From JAGOGN01 sp036652735 (GTDB lineage Bacteria > Bacillota > Clostridia > Lachnospirales > Lachnospiraceae): a DNA stretch of 61,450 nt. Of the stretch, positions 43,855 through 52,833 are shown one piece after another. The notes under the pieces were generated by a model. It did no database searches. It was not told the origin of the DNA and saw nothing but the letters and a program-made list of their open reading frames with translations. The stretch covers positions 1 to 61,450 of the forward strand of contig JAVVVI010000008.1 in assembly GCA_036652735.1 (NCBI GenBank), written 5' to 3'. Both the position numbers and the translations under genes were made by a program. Every line of letters starts with the position of its first letter. Position 1 is the stretch's first letter.

Positions 43855-45186
43855 ATGAAGGATAAGCAAGAAGCCAGGCAGGAAATATTGGATTTGGTCA
43901 CGGCATATTATAAGAATTATTGTAAGGAAGAGGAGTATAAGGAAGGGGATCGTATTCCATATGCGGCAAGAGTATATGACGAACAGGAAATGAGAAATCT
44001 TGTAGACAGTGCCCTGGAGTTCTGGCTGACGTCCGGACGCTATACAAAGGAATTTGAATCAAAACTGGCAGCCTATCAGGGAGTTTCCTTTTGTTCATTG
44101 GTTAACTCCGGTTCCTCAGCAAATCTGCTTGCTTTTATGGCACTAACATCCCCATTATTAAAAGAAAGACAGATATTACCGGGGGATGAAGTTATAACAG
44201 TGGCAGCCGGTTTTCCAACTACCGTTGCCCCAATCGTACAGTATGGAGCAGTGCCGGTATTTGTAGACCTAACCATTCCTCAATATAACATTGATGTCAG
44301 TCAGTTAGAAGAGGCTTGTTCAGACAAGACAAAGGCAGTTATGATTGCGCATACATTAGGGAATCCATTTGATTTAAATGCGGTCACCTCTTTTTGCAGG
44401 CAGCACAAATTATGGCTTATTGAAGATAACTGTGATGCATTGGGAGGGGAATATTTCTTAGAGGGGAAACACTATCGTACCGGTTCGGTGGGAGATATTG
44501 GTACCTCCAGCTTTTACCCGGCTCATCAGATCACTATGGGGGAGGGCGGTGCGGTTTATACCAATCAGCCCCTGCTTCATAAAATAATTCGTTCATTAAG
44601 GGACTGGGGACGCGATTGTTCTTGTCCTCCCGGTACGGATAATTTATGTGGAAATCGTTTTAAGGGACAGTATGGGGAACTTCCTGTGGGTTATGACCAT
44701 AAATATGTCTATTCACATTTTGGTTATAATATGAAAGCCACAGATCTGCAGGCGGCAATTGGTTGTGCACAACTGGAGAAGCTGGATGGATTTGTAGCAA
44801 AGCGAAGAGAACATTATGAGTATCTTAGACAAAAACTGGAATCTTTACAGGAGTCGTTAATTTTGCCGGAAGCCTGTCCCAATGGAGTACCCAGCTGGTT
44901 TGGGCTCTTATTAACCTGCCGCAAGGGTGTTTCCAGAGAAAAAATAGTAACCTATATAGAGGAAAAAGGAATTCAGACACGCATGTTATTTGCAGGAAAT
45001 ATTATCAAACATCCTTGTTTTGACATGTATAGAGAAAGACCGGAGTGTTATCGTGTAATTGGTAATCTGGAGAAAACCAATGAAATAATGAGTCAGACGT
45101 TTTGGGTTGGTGTATATCCCGGTTTATCCAAAGAACAATTAGATAGAATGGTAAGGATAATCACAGAAGCGATTCAGCAAAAATAG
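43855..45186 (+). CDS. rfbH: CDP-6-deoxy-4-keto-hexose 3-dehydrase (RfbH/E1)
   Basis: This iron-sulfur PMP enzyme removes the C3 hydroxyl of CDP-4-keto-6-deoxyglucose, leading to 3,6-dideoxyhexoses. The protein has 443 residues in the DegT/DnrJ/EryC1 fold, but the PLP lysine is replaced by H224 (SFYPAHQITMGEGG), the known E1 signature. Cluster cysteines are C193, C255, C257 and C265; the C-x-C-x7-C spacing fits E1. E1 needs an electron-donating reductase (E3, RfbI/DdhD), which is not seen in this window. Confidence 0.93.
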   Translation: MKDKQEARQEILDLVTAYYKNYCKEEEYKEGDRIPYAARVYDEQEMRNLVDSALEFWLTSGRYTKEFESKLAAYQGVSFCSLVNSGSSANLLAFMALTSPLLKERQILPGDEVITVAAGFPTTVAPIVQYGAVPVFVDLTIPQYNIDVSQLEEACSDKTKAVMIAHTLGNPFDLNAVTSFCRQHKLWLIEDNCDALGGEYFLEGKHYRTGSVGDIGTSSFYPAHQITMGEGGAVYTNQPLLHKIIRSLRDWGRDCSCPPGTDNLCGNRFKGQYGELPVGYDHKYVYSHFGYNMKATDLQAAIGCAQLEKLDGFVAKRREHYEYLRQKLESLQESLILPEACPNGVPSWFGLLLTCRKGVSREKIVTYIEEKGIQTRMLFAGNIIKHPCFDMYRERPECYRVIGNLEKTNEIMSQTFWVGVYPGLSKEQLDRMVRIITEAIQQK

Positions 45187-45201
45187 GAAGAAGGTGCAGG
45201 A

Positions 45202-45975
45202 ATGAAGGTTGTAATCTTAGCAGGAGGATTTGGAACCAGAATTAGCGAAGAAAGTATGGTAAGACCAAAACCTATGGTAGAGATTGGCGGAAAACCAATT
45301 TTATGGCATATTATGAAGCACTATTCTTATTATGGATTCCATGAATTCATCCTATGTTGTGGATATAAGCAGCATATGATAAAAGAATGGTTTGCGAATT
45401 ATTATTTATACAATAGTGACGTGACCTTTGATTTTAGTAAAAAGAATGCTATGATGGTACATAATAATATTTCAGAACCCTGGAAAGTTACGCTGGTGGA
45501 TACCGGTCTGGATACTATGACGGGAGGCCGTATAAAGCGGGTTGCACCCTATATTGGCAACGAACCCTTTATGCTTACTTATGGAGACGGAGTCAGTAAC
45601 GTAGATCTGAATTCGTTATTGGAATTTCACCGCTCCCAGAAGAAGATTGCTACAGTAACCGGTGTTATGATGGAACCAAGGTTTGGGTTAATGAAATTGG
45701 ATTCCAATGGATTGGTACAATCTTTTCGGGAGAAAAAAAACCGGGACAGTGACCTTGTAAACAGTGGGTTTATGGTTTTAGAACCGGAGATTTTTTCCTA
45801 CATTCAGGAAGATGCGACTGTTTTTGAGAGAGAACCAATGGAACAGCTTGTGAAAGACAGAGAACTCAATGCCTATTATCACAAAGGGTTTTGGAAATGC
45901 ATGGATACACAGAGAGATAAGGAAGAATTGGAAAGCCTATGGGAGAGCAAAAAGGCACCCTGGAAGATGTGGTAA
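45202..45975 (+). CDS. rfbF: Glucose-1-phosphate cytidylyltransferase
   Basis: The enzyme makes CDP-glucose from CTP and glucose-1-P, the entry to CDP-deoxysugars. The protein has 257 residues, typical. The pyrophosphorylase site is VILAGGFGTRISEESMVRPK; other family segments are YGFHEFILCCGYKQHMIKEW, LTYGDGVSNVDL and FWKCMDTQRDKEELE. AAGGTG precedes the ATG. It lies between rfbH and rfbG in a compact cassette. Confidence 0.95.
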   Translation: MKVVILAGGFGTRISEESMVRPKPMVEIGGKPILWHIMKHYSYYGFHEFILCCGYKQHMIKEWFANYYLYNSDVTFDFSKKNAMMVHNNISEPWKVTLVDTGLDTMTGGRIKRVAPYIGNEPFMLTYGDGVSNVDLNSLLEFHRSQKKIATVTGVMMEPRFGLMKLDSNGLVQSFREKKNRDSDLVNSGFMVLEPEIFSYIQEDATVFEREPMEQLVKDRELNAYYHKGFWKCMDTQRDKEELESLWESKKAPWKMW

Positions 45976-45980
45976 GAGAT

Positions 45981-47027
45981 ATGGATGTAAGGGATTTTTA
46001 TAAAGGAAAGAAGGTACTGGTTACCGGACATATGGGATTTAAAGGAAGCTGGTTATGCAAAATACTGATTTTGTCAGGAGCCGAAGTAATTGGCTATGGA
46101 ATCGATAATGGAGTGGAACCTTCTTTGTTTCAGATCTCCCATATAGCGGAAGCTATGACTTCTATTACAGGCGATATAAGGGATTTATCTCATCTCAAGG
46201 AAGTTTTTTATAACTATCAGCCGGAGATTGTATTCCATATGGCAGCCCAGCCCATTGTACGACTGGGTTATAAGGACCCGGTCAATACGTATTCCACCAA
46301 TGTAATGGGAACCGTAAATCTATTGGAATGCATTCGCCTTACCAAGAGTGTCCGGTCGGTTGTAAATATAACAACGGATAAAGTGTATCATAACAAAGGC
46401 TGGGGACGGGGGTATAGGGAAGAAGATGAATTAAATGGACAAGATCCTTATTCCAATAGTAAGTCTTGCTCGGAACTTGTAACATCATCCTATAGTTATT
46501 CTTTTCTACCGGAGGTTCCCATCTCAACATTAAGGGCCGGGAATGTACTGGGAGGGGGAGATTTTTCCCAGGATCGAATTATTCCGGATTGTGTACGGGC
46601 AGTTTTAACAGGGAAAGCCATAGAAGTGCGTAATCCAAATTCAATTCGGCCTTATGAGCATGTTCTGGAGGCCTTAGCGGTATATCTAATGGTTGCCCGG
46701 GGGCAATATTGTGATAAAAGTCTCGCAGGTTCCTATAATGTTGGACCAAACGCAGAAGATTGCGTAACAACAGCAGAGTTGGTGACTTTGTTTTGCAACG
46801 ACTGGGGAGAGACTGCATCGTGGCAGAGTGTAATAGCAGAGGGGCCAAGAGAAGCGGATTTCCTGAAACTGGATTGTACAAAGCTGCAAACTGTATTTAA
46901 CTGGAAGCCCCATTGGGATATAAAGAAGACGATTCAACAGGTAGTTGCCTGGTCAAAGGCCTATGAAAAAGATGGAAGTGCAGCAGGAGTCATGGAAGAG
47001 CAAATAAGAGAATTCTTTTTCCTATAA
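45981..47027 (+). CDS. rfbG: CDP-glucose 4,6-dehydratase
   Basis: It forms CDP-4-keto-6-deoxyglucose, the substrate of RfbH. The protein has 348 residues from the preferred ATG at 45981; an in-frame ATG at 45939 overlaps rfbF and has no better ribosome site, while 45981 matches the usual RfbG start (GKKVLVTGHMGFKGSWLCKI). Other marks: HMAAQPIVRLGYKDPVNTYS, TTDKVYHNKGWGRGYREED and RPYEHVLEALAVYL. The rfbH-rfbF-rfbG trio gives the CDP-3,6-dideoxyhexose precursor. Confidence 0.95.
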   Translation: MDVRDFYKGKKVLVTGHMGFKGSWLCKILILSGAEVIGYGIDNGVEPSLFQISHIAEAMTSITGDIRDLSHLKEVFYNYQPEIVFHMAAQPIVRLGYKDPVNTYSTNVMGTVNLLECIRLTKSVRSVVNITTDKVYHNKGWGRGYREEDELNGQDPYSNSKSCSELVTSSYSYSFLPEVPISTLRAGNVLGGGDFSQDRIIPDCVRAVLTGKAIEVRNPNSIRPYEHVLEALAVYLMVARGQYCDKSLAGSYNVGPNAEDCVTTAELVTLFCNDWGETASWQSVIAEGPREADFLKLDCTKLQTVFNWKPHWDIKKTIQQVVAWSKAYEKDGSAAGVMEEQIREFFFL

Positions 47028-47038
47028 GGAGGATGCAA

Positions 47039-48691
47039 TTGGAGGACAGTCAAATGGAACAAGGATTGGCGGCATTGGAACAGGGACAGTATGAGCAGGC
47101 ACTGGAACGATTTGTGGAAGCTTATGAGAATGGAGAAAAAAAAGAAGAAATTATGAATCTGCTGATGGATTGCTTCTGGACACCAAATGCGGAAGAATTT
47201 AAACGCACCTATGAAGAAAATAGCAGGGAGATTACCGGGATACCATATGAGAATCTCCCTTTGGTGTTTTTTCCGGTCTCAGATGAGAGATTCTATATAT
47301 TTGATCTGGAACAGGAGGAATTTTGTGGCATTCTTGATCTTACTTTAACCAATTATAAGAAAAATGGAATCGCATTTGATGGGATATTGGCAGCAGATTG
47401 CTGGGATTGCAGAAAGATAAGAGAGATGCAGGAGGAGCAGTTTCAATCCTGTATCTATGTGATTCCTTCAAATGAAGGAAAATATGTATCCTTTCTCCAG
47501 GTACCCGGATTTTCAGAAAAATATATGAGTAATCACTTGATGTTTCATTCAATTGAATTAATGGAGGCATATTTTAATGAGGAAGAAATGGTATATCTGC
47601 CTCATAAAGTCAGATCCAATCAGGATGATTATTATTGGAAGATCCTAGATCAAATACATGAAAAGAGAATAAGAGGAAAAAAGGAAGGCAGAAATCATGT
47701 GTTCCTCTCTGTGTGCATACCAAGCTGGAATCGAGGAAGGGAAGCACTGCGGGCAGTGAAGGCGTTGCAAAGCAGCAGGTATGATGCCGAACTTGAAATT
47801 ATTGTATCGGATAATGGGTCCGATCTTAACACCGAAGGATATGAAGAAATCAGGAATATGAGAGATAATCGTATTGTATACCATCGATTTGAAAGGAATA
47901 TGGGAGTTGGTGACAACATAACAAAGGTATTGGAACTGGCAACCGGTGAATTTGCGGTATTGCAAAGTGACCAGGATACAATCATTTTGGAGCAGATAGG
48001 GGGATATCTCAATCATTTTGGACAGGGATTAAAACTGGGAGCCGGACGAAGCGCCGGAGAAGGGAGCGATTATGCCAACTTTCAAAAAGCAGGTGTCATA
48101 AATGATAAAATGGAGATTTGTTTTCATGTTCTAAATGCTAATTATTTAACCGGAAATTGGATGAATGTAGAAAATCTTCACAAAGCAAAGGCATTTGATT
48201 ATTATTATGAGAAAGCCAGAGAGAATGAGTTTGTTAAGCTGTATCCACATATTTTTTATATGCTTATGGCGGTGCGTGAGGGCGATAAATTATTTGTAGA
48301 GTCAAAGCATTTATGGAAGGAAGGGTCCGATTCCCAAGCGGCAGCATCAAAGACCTGGGCATTGGATTATTGCCGTCCGGAAGCAAGAATAGAGCAGGCA
48401 GCAGCCTGCATTCAACTGGTAGAGGAGAATTTTAATTTAAGAAATGAGGAGCTGAGCACGATAATAGTGGGTCGTATCAACAATATCTATCGTCTTTTGT
48501 CAGTTACCATATATTACTTTGGCGATGAAATTCAGGAATTAACAGCGGACTGGAAAGGTACCTGTGACCGTATTTTTGCCTGGTCCAATGGAGTGGTGGA
48601 TCAGTACAGGGATAAACTCACGGATGAAAATCGGAAAGAAATAAAGGAAAAATTACTGGAAAATTACACCGAATATTGCATGAATGTGTAA
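47039..48691 (+). CDS. Large glycosyltransferase: novel N-terminal domain plus GT2 domain (paralog of 22604)
   Basis: The protein has 550 residues. It has the same architecture as the 22604 gene: TPR-like helices (GLAALEQGQYEQALERFVEA), the unrecognised domain (YENLPLVFFPVSDERFYIFD), then GT2 (LSVCIPSWNRGREALRAVKA, VSDNGSD, LQSDQDTIILEQIGGYL) and a helical tail. ATG 47033 directly abuts AAGGAGG and is too close; TTG 47039, six bases away, aligns with the paralog start. It follows rfbG by 11 bases, so it may transfer the CDP-sugar. Confidence 0.8.
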   Translation: MEDSQMEQGLAALEQGQYEQALERFVEAYENGEKKEEIMNLLMDCFWTPNAEEFKRTYEENSREITGIPYENLPLVFFPVSDERFYIFDLEQEEFCGILDLTLTNYKKNGIAFDGILAADCWDCRKIREMQEEQFQSCIYVIPSNEGKYVSFLQVPGFSEKYMSNHLMFHSIELMEAYFNEEEMVYLPHKVRSNQDDYYWKILDQIHEKRIRGKKEGRNHVFLSVCIPSWNRGREALRAVKALQSSRYDAELEIIVSDNGSDLNTEGYEEIRNMRDNRIVYHRFERNMGVGDNITKVLELATGEFAVLQSDQDTIILEQIGGYLNHFGQGLKLGAGRSAGEGSDYANFQKAGVINDKMEICFHVLNANYLTGNWMNVENLHKAKAFDYYYEKARENEFVKLYPHIFYMLMAVREGDKLFVESKHLWKEGSDSQAAASKTWALDYCRPEARIEQAAACIQLVEENFNLRNEELSTIIVGRINNIYRLLSVTIYYFGDEIQELTADWKGTCDRIFAWSNGVVDQYRDKLTDENRKEIKEKLLENYTEYCMNV

Positions 48692-48708
48692 AAGAAAGAA
48701 GGAATAAA

Positions 48709-49830
48709 GTGAGTAAAAAACTGAATGAGATCATTTTAAATAGAAAATCGGTAATTCCGGAAATTATTTGCCAGCTGCAGAAAGAAAAAAGAAAACTTAT
48801 TCTTTTGGGATGTGGTGGTCGAGGTGGAAAAGTATATCAGGTATTAAAAGAAAATAAAATTCATCTGGATGATGTGGTTGTAGAGAAGCAGGATTATCGG
48901 GATAATTTGATGCTTTTTGGAACCGAAATACCGGTACATTGCTTGGATCGTGTTCTGGATACAGAAACAGATTTCAATGTTATACTGGGGGTGTCCAGGC
49001 GAACCATTCAGAAACCAGATTTTTTTACTAACAAAAAGATTCATCAAATATATGATGTGACATTTGGAATGGGCTCCTTTGAAGGCTATTCCCTTACCTA
49101 TGAGTATTATAAAGAACATGAGAAGGAGTTTGAGTTTGTATATGAGAGATTGGAGGATGAAAGATCCAGGGAGTTGTATGCCGCCAATATTAATGGAAGA
49201 ATTACAAATGTAGATGAAGACCTTACTCCGTCAGAATGGCAGAAACCACAATATTTCTTTCAGGACATGTTCTCCTGGGAGGAGCAGGAGTGTTTGGTGG
49301 ACTGTGGTGCATATGATGGAGATACCGTGCAAGAGTTTTTAAATAAAATACCAAAGGAAACAGACTACCGGGTATTTGCCTTTGAACCGGATGAACATAA
49401 TTATAAACAATTAAGAGATACGTATCACTCAGATAAGAGAATAAATACCTATTTAAAAGGTGTATGGCGAGAGAAAACAACATTAAAATTCAGTACCTGT
49501 GGAAATGAGGGTTCTGCCATTTCCAACACGGGAACGGGTACAACGCAAGTAGAAGCGATTGATGATATCATAGAGAACACAAAAGTAACGTTTATTAAAA
49601 TGGATGTGGAGGGATCTGAATTGCAGGCACTTTATGGGGCAAGAAATACAATCTTACGTGACAAACCCCGACTGGGCATCTGCCTCTATCATTTAAAAGA
49701 GGATGTGTGGAAGATTCCACAGTATGTGTTATCGCTTCTTCCGGAATATAAAATCTACATTAGAACGCATTCTTCTGTACCCACTGCATTAACCATGTTT
49801 GCAATCTATCCCCAGGGTGAAAAAGTATGA
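48709..49830 (+). CDS. FkbM-family methyltransferase with N-terminal Rossmann-like domain
   Basis: FkbM-type SAM enzymes O-methylate sugars and natural products. The protein has 373 residues. The N-terminal domain (about 25-125) has a small nucleotide-binding-like fold (KLILLGCGGRGGKVYQVLKE). The methyltransferase core (about 190-365) includes CLVDCGAYDGDTVQEFL, VFAFEPDEHNY and FIKMDVEGSELQALYGA, ending in RLGICLYH. GTG 48709 follows GAAGGA; the open frame starts earlier inside the previous gene. Probable methyl cap on the flagellin glycan. Confidence 0.87.
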   Translation: MSKKLNEIILNRKSVIPEIICQLQKEKRKLILLGCGGRGGKVYQVLKENKIHLDDVVVEKQDYRDNLMLFGTEIPVHCLDRVLDTETDFNVILGVSRRTIQKPDFFTNKKIHQIYDVTFGMGSFEGYSLTYEYYKEHEKEFEFVYERLEDERSRELYAANINGRITNVDEDLTPSEWQKPQYFFQDMFSWEEQECLVDCGAYDGDTVQEFLNKIPKETDYRVFAFEPDEHNYKQLRDTYHSDKRINTYLKGVWREKTTLKFSTCGNEGSAISNTGTGTTQVEAIDDIIENTKVTFIKMDVEGSELQALYGARNTILRDKPRLGICLYHLKEDVWKIPQYVLSLLPEYKIYIRTHSSVPTALTMFAIYPQGEKV

Positions 49831-50753
49831 AAAGAATAGTAGTGACTGGTGCAAGTGGCTTTATTGGAAGGGCTGTCGTAGATTATTTGCTCCAAAAGGA
49901 TTATTTTGTATATGCAGTGGTTAGAAGTGAAGAAAAAAGAACAGCTTATGGTTGGAATAAGAATCTATCCGTGTTGGAATGTGATTTGAAGCAGGCAGAA
50001 AAATTATTGGATTTAATACAAGAAAAAAGAATAGACAGCTGCATTCACTTTGCGTGGGGTGGTGTATCCGGAAGTGGAAAAAGTGAATATGAGCTGCAGA
50101 TAGAAAATATATTGAATTCCTGTAAGTTGATGGATGTGTGTGGGGCATTACAGTGTAAACGGTTTATTTTTGCGTCCAGCATTGCCGAATTGGAATGTAT
50201 GAAATACATGACAATAGGGGATACAAAAGCAGTTTCAGATCTTTATTCCGCAGCCAAATTATCAGCGGATTCCATGTCCAAAATACTGGCGGAAAACTAT
50301 GGCATAGAGTATATCTCGGCCATAATTTCCAATGCTTATGGAGTAGGAGAAGTGTCTCCAAGGCTAATTAATTCCATGCTGAGAAAGTTTATACACAATG
50401 AAGCTGTTTTTTTAACAGAAGGAAAACACTGCTATGATTTTATATTTATTGATGATGTTGCAAGAGCTTTTTATCTTATTTCTGAAAAAGGAAGGAAGGG
50501 CAAAGCTTACTACATTGGCAGCAATCATCCAAGAGCGGTACGTGATTTTTTAATGGAAGCAGGGGAGGTTGTCGGGAAACAACAGTTATTACAGTTTGGA
50601 AAACTGGATTATCATGGAATACCATTGGAATACGATAAAATAAATCTATATGAGTTACAGGCAGATACCGGTTTTACACCGGAGGTTCCCTTTCAGGAAG
50701 GAATCCGCCTTACCTATGACTGGTTAAAAAATAGAAAGTCCCAGGATAGATAA
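49827..50753 (+). CDS. NAD(P)-dependent sugar 4-ketoreductase/epimerase (extended SDR) 2
   Basis: The protein has 308 residues. The cofactor site is VTGASGFIGRAVVDYL; the active region contains CIHFAWGGVSGSGKSEYE, FIFASSIAELE and the tyrosine of DLYSAAKLSADSM. It is similar in design to the 41352 protein and overlaps the FkbM gene by 4 bases. It closes the long island; 45 bases separate it from the convergent gene. Likely reduces a keto group of a CDP-linked dideoxy sugar. Confidence 0.83.
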   Translation: MKRIVVTGASGFIGRAVVDYLLQKDYFVYAVVRSEEKRTAYGWNKNLSVLECDLKQAEKLLDLIQEKRIDSCIHFAWGGVSGSGKSEYELQIENILNSCKLMDVCGALQCKRFIFASSIAELECMKYMTIGDTKAVSDLYSAAKLSADSMSKILAENYGIEYISAIISNAYGVGEVSPRLINSMLRKFIHNEAVFLTEGKHCYDFIFIDDVARAFYLISEKGRKGKAYYIGSNHPRAVRDFLMEAGEVVGKQQLLQFGKLDYHGIPLEYDKINLYELQADTGFTPEVPFQEGIRLTYDWLKNRKSQDR

Positions 50754-50797
50754 AAGGGGATTCTCATTTCGGAATTCTCCGGCTACGGTGGGTTATA

Positions 50798-52675
50798 TTA
50801 GTGTTTATCAATCTGATAGGTTTGTGCTTCGGTATTAATGAGAACACGATACCCATTACGGAAGGTTGTTTGCTGAATGGAGGGATTTCCATTGACAAAT
50901 TCATGGGAAATCATCTCACTTTTTGCAATCTTCTCGTGAAGAGAGGCAACAATTGCACAGCGTTCATAAGCTTCACGTTCGGTAAAGGTAAAGGCTGTAT
51001 CAAAGGAGCCATCGGTATTGGCATAGGCACCATCCCGAATGAAATAGGGAGCACCGCCATTTAGGAGTGCATATAGCATATAATCTTCGGTTTCACTTAC
51101 TTTGTCCATCATCCAAGGGACAATCAGGCAATCGTGGTAGACAAGATTAAAGAGGGGAACAGCAAGTCCTTTCTTAGGAGTTCCCGGTTTTGCCATCATA
51201 AAGGAATAGGGTGCATAGTGGCAAAATACCAGATTTTGCATACTCCAATCGGTTACTTCTTCGGAACTGGTTAAGATATTCCGGGAAAGAAGATATTGGA
51301 AACAGCGATTGCGGTAGTCCAGGCAGTCTTTTCGCGTCATGCGATGGCGTGGGTGATTACATTCATCGGGTTCATTGCAAGTAAAGACATCTAAATAGGC
51401 ACCATCTAAATGTATGTTATGACTTTCCAACTGGGAAAAATTACGTTTTACGTAGCCGGGAGCCTGAGTTGCACAGAGATAGGTCTGATGTCCGCCGGCC
51501 CAGTTGGCGTGTTCCGGTATAGAGCCATCCATATTGTGGCAGGCAGATTCCCGGTTGAAGGTCTTGGCAGCAAAATAGTAATCCCGGTACTGATCATGAA
51601 TGCCGAAGAGGTAGCCACATTCCTTCATGGTATCGGAAAGTTCTTTCATGCCCTCCCAGCCACCGGCATCAAGGCAGGCAGGCATATAGTCGGGATGCTG
51701 GTTGTCATAACCCGGATCGGCCCAGCCATCCAGATGAAGGTATAATTTTTGAAAACCAAGTTCATGGAAGTGGCGAATTTCTTCTGTGCGTGTATGAAAA
51801 GGAACCAGGCGATTGTTCTTGTGAGGAGCATTGGGATCAAAGAAATTAGAATCCTCCATTACCTGTGTCTTAATTCCACGGTGAAGAAAGGAACTTCCAA
51901 TTAATTGATCTACGCCAGGTACTCTTGCGGCTTTTTCGGAAAGAGAGCAGAAGAGTCCGGTTTCCTGAACATAGGAACGGTAACATTTGCAAATCTCATT
52001 ATAGCTACAGTCAGCTAAAAATGTATAAATTATGGATCGGCGATAGCTCATTTGCCCAAGACTTGGAATCCACTTTATGCCAACATGGGTATAGGGACCA
52101 TGGGCAGGGTGTTCCGCATAGTAACAGGCATCCCAGGGCTGTTCGCAGACAGCAAGATATCCCATACGGTCTTTTATCTGTGAGAACCATGGCATATAAG
52201 CGGCAGCAGTACACATCTGACCACCAAACATAAGCGTTCCAAGTTCTGTTTCCCAGGTGTTGGGAATAAGAAGTCCCTGTTCTAAATTAAGAAGTGTATA
52301 CCAGCTATCTTTTTTTTCTGAAAAATCCATATATCCCGGCCATAGAACAGCAGTGATATCCATGGATTCCTCCGAGAGCGGAATCCATTCAAAATGAATA
52401 CGTCCACAGGAGGATTCAACCCAGACAATTGTTTCAAAGGAAAGAGGGAAGGAAAAGTCTTCATAACGGCTGAGGATGCCCAAACCAAGACCGGTTTCCC
52501 ACTTAGAATGTGTGATCTTTTTTGCATCTGAAAATAAGATGGTGCCATGAGAAGTTTCAAGTTTTGGAACATAATTTTTATCCCAGCACCAGGAACTTTT
52601 TCCCATTTGAAAGGAATAAAGTAAAGTTGCTTCATCCAGACAAAGGGTGGTGTCATTACATATAATTTTTTCCAT
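50798..52675 (-). CDS. Putative glycoside hydrolase-like protein of unknown family
   Basis: The protein has 625 residues, without signal peptide or membrane segment, so it is cytoplasmic. An N-terminal beta-rich region (about 1-225) is followed by what looks like a TIM-barrel (about 255-540): LYLHLDGWADPGYDNQHPDY, GYLFGIHDQYRDYYF, HLDGAYLDVFTCNEPDECNH and TSSEEVTDW carry candidate catalytic acids, and a C-terminal strand domain follows. It recalls DUF5696/GH-like proteins, but I cannot name the family. An AAAGGAGAG ribosome site and a near-consensus promoter precede it. It is the only minus-strand gene inside the sugar region, so it may recycle an imported glycan rather than build one. Confidence 0.65.
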   Translation of the reverse strand: MEKIICNDTTLCLDEATLLYSFQMGKSSWCWDKNYVPKLETSHGTILFSDAKKITHSKWETGLGLGILSRYEDFSFPLSFETIVWVESSCGRIHFEWIPLSEESMDITAVLWPGYMDFSEKKDSWYTLLNLEQGLLIPNTWETELGTLMFGGQMCTAAAYMPWFSQIKDRMGYLAVCEQPWDACYYAEHPAHGPYTHVGIKWIPSLGQMSYRRSIIYTFLADCSYNEICKCYRSYVQETGLFCSLSEKAARVPGVDQLIGSSFLHRGIKTQVMEDSNFFDPNAPHKNNRLVPFHTRTEEIRHFHELGFQKLYLHLDGWADPGYDNQHPDYMPACLDAGGWEGMKELSDTMKECGYLFGIHDQYRDYYFAAKTFNRESACHNMDGSIPEHANWAGGHQTYLCATQAPGYVKRNFSQLESHNIHLDGAYLDVFTCNEPDECNHPRHRMTRKDCLDYRNRCFQYLLSRNILTSSEEVTDWSMQNLVFCHYAPYSFMMAKPGTPKKGLAVPLFNLVYHDCLIVPWMMDKVSETEDYMLYALLNGGAPYFIRDGAYANTDGSFDTAFTFTEREAYERCAIVASLHEKIAKSEMISHEFVNGNPSIQQTTFRNGYRVLINTEAQTYQIDKH

Positions 52676-52717
52676 AGGAAGCTCTCCTTTTATGATTTTT
52701 TTTCAGGAACTAAAATA

Positions 52718-52746
52718 ATTATAGCGAGATTAGAAGGTAACGTCAA
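52718..52746 (-). promoter_or_regulatory. SigmaA promoter of the glycoside hydrolase-like gene
   Basis: On the minus strand TTGACG (52741-52746) and TATAAT (52718-52723) are spaced by 17 bases: five of six and six of six consensus matches. It lies about 43 bases before the start codon. Confidence 0.85.
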
Positions 52747-52772
52747 CTACTCTTTCACCATTCATACAAGAC

Positions 52773-52801
52773 TTGATTTGAGCGTTGAGAAAGCATATAA
52801 T
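52773..52801 (+). promoter_or_regulatory. SigmaA promoter of the legionaminate operon
   Basis: TTGATT (52773-52778), 17 bases, TATAAT (52796-52801), ending 32 bases before legC. Its -35 lies 26 bases from the -35 of the divergent promoter, so a shared regulator could act on both. Confidence 0.85.
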
Positions 52802-52833
52802 AGACATACTATTTAAGTTATGGAGGGACCGTT

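Noticed and set aside
15974..50753. Phase-variable homopolymer tracts in the glycosyltransferase genes
   Set aside because: I saw no G/C or A/T run long enough to be a convincing slippage site within these coding regions.
50754..50797. Imperfect hairpin between the convergent genes as a terminator
   Set aside because: The stem has a bulge and a wobble, and no T-run follows on either strand.
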